This document shows, piece after piece, positions 60,741 through 64,000 of a stretch of DNA of 64,000 bases. Source of the stretch: Tetranychus cinnabarinus (taxonomy: Eukaryota; Arthropoda; Arachnida; Trombidiformes; Tetranychidae); contig WHVY01000001.1 of assembly GCA_022266195.1 (NCBI GenBank), forward strand, positions 434,001 through 498,000. Reading direction: 5' to 3'. The notes beneath the pieces are model-generated. The model was not told where the DNA came from. It worked only from the letters and a program-made list of their open reading frames with translations, and ran no database searches. Each line of letters starts with the position of its first letter. The first letter of the stretch is position 1. The position numbers were made by a program, and so were the translations under genes.

Positions 60741-63700
60741 ATGGAGCAACCGCAACTAATAACAAAACCATGTCGATATGATAAAGTCTCGTTCCTGTCA
60801 AAGATATCATTCTGGTGAGTATCGATACTTATATCATGAATAAACATTCGATACATGATTGTCACATAATATTGAAAATAATCAGCTTTTATTCAAATCC
60901 AGCAATAGGCTGCATTAAAGCTGCCAAATACTCATTTCAATATGTGAAATCTTTAAATCTTTAAAATCTTTTACCAAAATCTAATTCTCTTTTAGGTGGA
61001 TTGCGCCCACATTGAGAATAGGATTGAGTCGTGAACCGACTAAAGATGATTTGTACAAATGTCCAGAATCTGATGAGGCTTTGAATGCTACAGTTCAGTT
61101 TGAAAGGTTAGCTCATGGGATTCATTGAAATGTTGATTTTACTGATCTAAGCTAATTTTTCGCTTGAACAGGAATTGGGAGCAAGAGATAGAAGATGGAA
61201 AGTTGAAAAAAAGAAAACCAAGTTTATTAAAAGCTATTGTTAGAACTTATGGAATGGAAACGATCTTTTACGGAATCTTGTTAACCATCGATGCAAGTTT
61301 AATTTAAATGAATAATGAGGAATAAGTTAAACATGAGATGATATTTGCTAATCTAAAAGACTTTTCTAATTTTACATTTACATTTAACTTGACATTGAAG
61401 GAAACAATGAATTTGGTTCAAACATTTTTACTTGGTTCGATAGTTCGATACTTCTCTAACAATAACTATAGTGGTGTTACGTGGAATCAATGCTTGTACT
61501 GTTCAATTGGCCTAGTATTGTCTCTATTCATATACGGGTCCCTTCGTCATAACATTACTGTTTATACGCTAAGACAAGGCCTTAGAATCAAAACTGCATT
61601 AACAGCTGTAGTTTATAAGAAGGTAAAGAATCACTTCTTTCAAAGTAAAATTAAACTGTTTGATTGACTTTTGCAGATATTGACTTTGAGTAAAGCGGCG
61701 ACAACGAAAACTGATGTTGGATACATTCTGAATATCGTCACGAATGATTTGTCCAATTTCGATGAGGTAAAGTCAGTTGAGAGAGTTAGAAGTTTAACTA
61801 TTAATGGTCAGATTTATCTTTTATTTACAGCTTATGTACACACTAATTTACATCGTTTTAGGTCCACTGATGGGAATAGTTGTACTCATTTACATGATAA
61901 ATGTTTTGGGTCTCGCGAGTTTGGCTTTGGTCATTGTTTTGGTTCTTCTCATTCCTTATCAAGCAGTTACAGGAAAGTATTCAGACAAGTTTAGGTAATT
62001 TTTTGTTACTAAAACTTCATCTTGAAGATGGAAGGAACAATTGCTGATAATTTGGTGAATTTTCTGAATTCAGAGCTCAAAAATCGAAGTTGACTGATAA
62101 AAGAATAAAGTTGATGGAAGAAATGATTTCAGCGATTAGGATAATCAAAATGTTCACATGGGAAAAGTCATTTGCTGATATCATTTCAGAAATACGAAAG
62201 TGAGTATTATAATTTGTTATAATTTGATATAATTCATTCGAATTGCATTTTCAATTTTTCAATTCAAAATTAGTGACAAAATTTTTATTATTTTCTTTTA
62301 AGAAAAGAGATGCGTAAAATTCGCAATTCAGCATGTCTGAAACTAATGAACATGGCTATTCATACATCAGCACCCAGAATCATGGTTTTTGCATGCTTAT
62401 TACTTCACGTTCTTCTTGGTCGACCATTGACTCCCGAATTGGTCTTTATTACGATATCTTTATGCAATGCCCTGAGACTGCCAGTTACTTTTCACATTGG
62501 AAATGCAACAGGATTACTTTTCGAAACTCTGGTTTCTGTCCGAAGAACTCAGGTACAGGATGGACTTGAACAATATTAATCCTTTACTAGTGACTTAACA
62601 AATTAACGCGTGCTAATATATTACTTGTTCTCTGAACGTAATCAAACACATTACATTTCATTTACAGGAACTGTTACTGCTTGAAACTCGTAAAACACAA
62701 TCATTAACCAGAAGTGAAAATGAAAGTTTGAACAAAGGCTCAATATACGTTGATAAATTAAGTGCTAAGTGGGACAAGGTTTGTATTCCAACTTTTAACG
62801 TCGAGACAACTTTTAATGTTAATTTTGAAACTAATTTAATTTTTTATTCATTAATTAGAATACAGAAATAGTGAACTTGAAAAACCTTTCATTCAAGTTA
62901 GAACCTGGAGAGTTACTGGTCATTATTGGAACTGTCGGTTCAGGAAAAGTAAGAATCATTATAAACAATTCTTTTGTGGAAGCAGCAAATTATTAAGATT
63001 TATTTTTTGCCAAACCTGATTTAATTGCTGTATTTAAACTAAATGACTGTTCAAATTAAATTTGATTAAACAGACTTGTTTAGTTATGTCTCTTCTTGAG
63101 GAAATTGCTGTCATTTCTGGTTCATGTAAAGTCGTCGGTAGAAAAGCGTATTCACCTCAAGAGTCTTGGACATTTGCTGGAACAATAAGACAAAATATTC
63201 TCTTTGGAAGAGAATATTCTCAATCAAAATATTCTAAAGTAATTGAAAGTTGTTCCCTAAAGAAAGATATTGAATCATTTCCTTATGGTGAGAACACATT
63301 GGTTGGTGAAAAAGGTTATACTCTTAGTGGTGGACAAAAGGCTAGAGTTACTCTTGCAAGGTAAATCTATTTCAATGCTTCATCTATTCAATTATTAATA
63401 TTTCATTTCTGTTTAGAGCGGTTTATGAAGATGCTGATGTCTATATATTTGATGATCCACTGAGTGCTGTTGATCCTGGAGTTGCTGAACACTTATTTGA
63501 CAAGTAAATATTACTCAACTTTAAACATAAAAATACTAAAATTATGATCTCGATCTGATTCCAGATGCATTAATGGTTATTTGAAAGGAAAGACTCGTGT
63601 TTTAATTACACATCAACTTCAATTTATTCGTCGAGCAGATAAAATACTGATCATGAATGAAGGTGAATCAGTGGCTTTTGGAACCTTTGAACAACTAAAT

Positions 63701-64000
63701 AATGTTGGAATTGATTTTATAAAGTTTTTAAAAGAATCGAATGATATCGAAACAGAAAATCAAAAACAAGAAGAAATGCTGTCAATCGATGAACTTTATT
63801 CTGATGAAACAACTAAACAGAAACCAAAGATTCTCAATCCACTCAAAGTTACAAATGAAGTCGAAGTAGCAAAAATAATCGAAGAACAATTGGAATCTCG
63901 AGAAGAAAAAGTAACTCTTGGTTCACTTGGAAGTCGAGTCTATTTGGATTACTTCAGAGCTGGTGGAAACTTAATATTCATAACAATCTTCATAATAATG
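60741..64000 (+). CDS. ABCC gene C: MRP4-like ABC transporter, 5' part (runs off window)
   Basis: Exons seen: 60741-60814, 60996-61106, 61172-61292, 61401-61622, 61677-61766, 61831-61994, 62074-62199, 62303-62552, 62668-62778, 62859-62948, 63074-63360, 63417-63503, 63565 to beyond the window end. Exon lengths equal those of genes A and B, and the frame is open throughout. It covers the N-terminus, TMD1, NBD1 (Walker A GTVGSGKT, signature LSGGQ, Walker B with DD) and the linker up to the start of TMD2. TMD2 and NBD2 lie outside. Intron 3 has a GC donor (61293), as in gene A. The acceptor of exon 4 (ATTGAAG at 61400) lacks a good pyrimidine tract but is fixed by alignment to A and B. Confidence 0.9.

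Overview
The window looks like nuclear DNA of an arthropod, most likely an acariform mite of the spider-mite type. This is inference from four things: AT-rich DNA, GT-AG introns (many of 50-150 bp, a few of several kb), a metazoan 18S rRNA tail fragment at about 48.2-48.35 kb, and a tandem array of ABCC transporters, a family known to be expanded in spider mites. There is no sign of bacterial or plasmid organisation. Exon boundaries were worked out by hand from splice signals, reading phase and family similarity.

Layout. 2.5-4.3 kb (+): a three-exon gene for an unrecognised 157-residue four-helix membrane protein. 6.7-26.0 kb (-): a complete small-conductance Ca2+-activated K+ channel (SK/KCNN) in nine coding exons, with introns of about 4.8 and 11.3 kb. 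A near-identical second copy of its S1-encoding first exon lies upstream at 28.67-29.0 kb. The 22-29.3 kb stretch is heavily rearranged: a 430-bp inverted repeat enclosing about 4.25 kb around the first S1 exon, the exon duplication, a 300-bp tandem repeat on either side of the second S1 exon, and a 290-bp Tc1/mariner-type MITE. 29.6-32.7 kb (+): a two-exon gene for a small basic secreted protein. 33.4-40.9 kb (-): a five-exon SBK1-like Ser/Thr kinase, with a decayed retrotransposon zinc-knuckle fragment in one intron. 42.2-47.5 kb (-): the C-terminal half of an SLC6-like transporter with a His/Pro-rich tail; the N-terminal half was not found and one exon junction is out of phase. 48.07-48.73 kb: an 18S/ITS1 rDNA fragment between two copies of a short repeat. 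48.9-64.0 kb (+): three head-to-tail ABCC (MRP4-like) genes. The first two are complete, with 16 exons of identical lengths and 1309 residues each; the third runs off the window in exon 13.

The strongest system-level signal is the ABCC array. The nucleotide-binding-domain exons, and even the small introns between them, are almost identical among the three genes, while the membrane-domain exons and most other introns have diverged. This is the pattern expected if the ATPase parts are homogenised by gene conversion while the substrate-handling parts diversify. A conserved block about 180-220 bp upstream of each start codon suggests shared regulation. The channel, kinase and SLC6-like genes have no evident functional link to the array.
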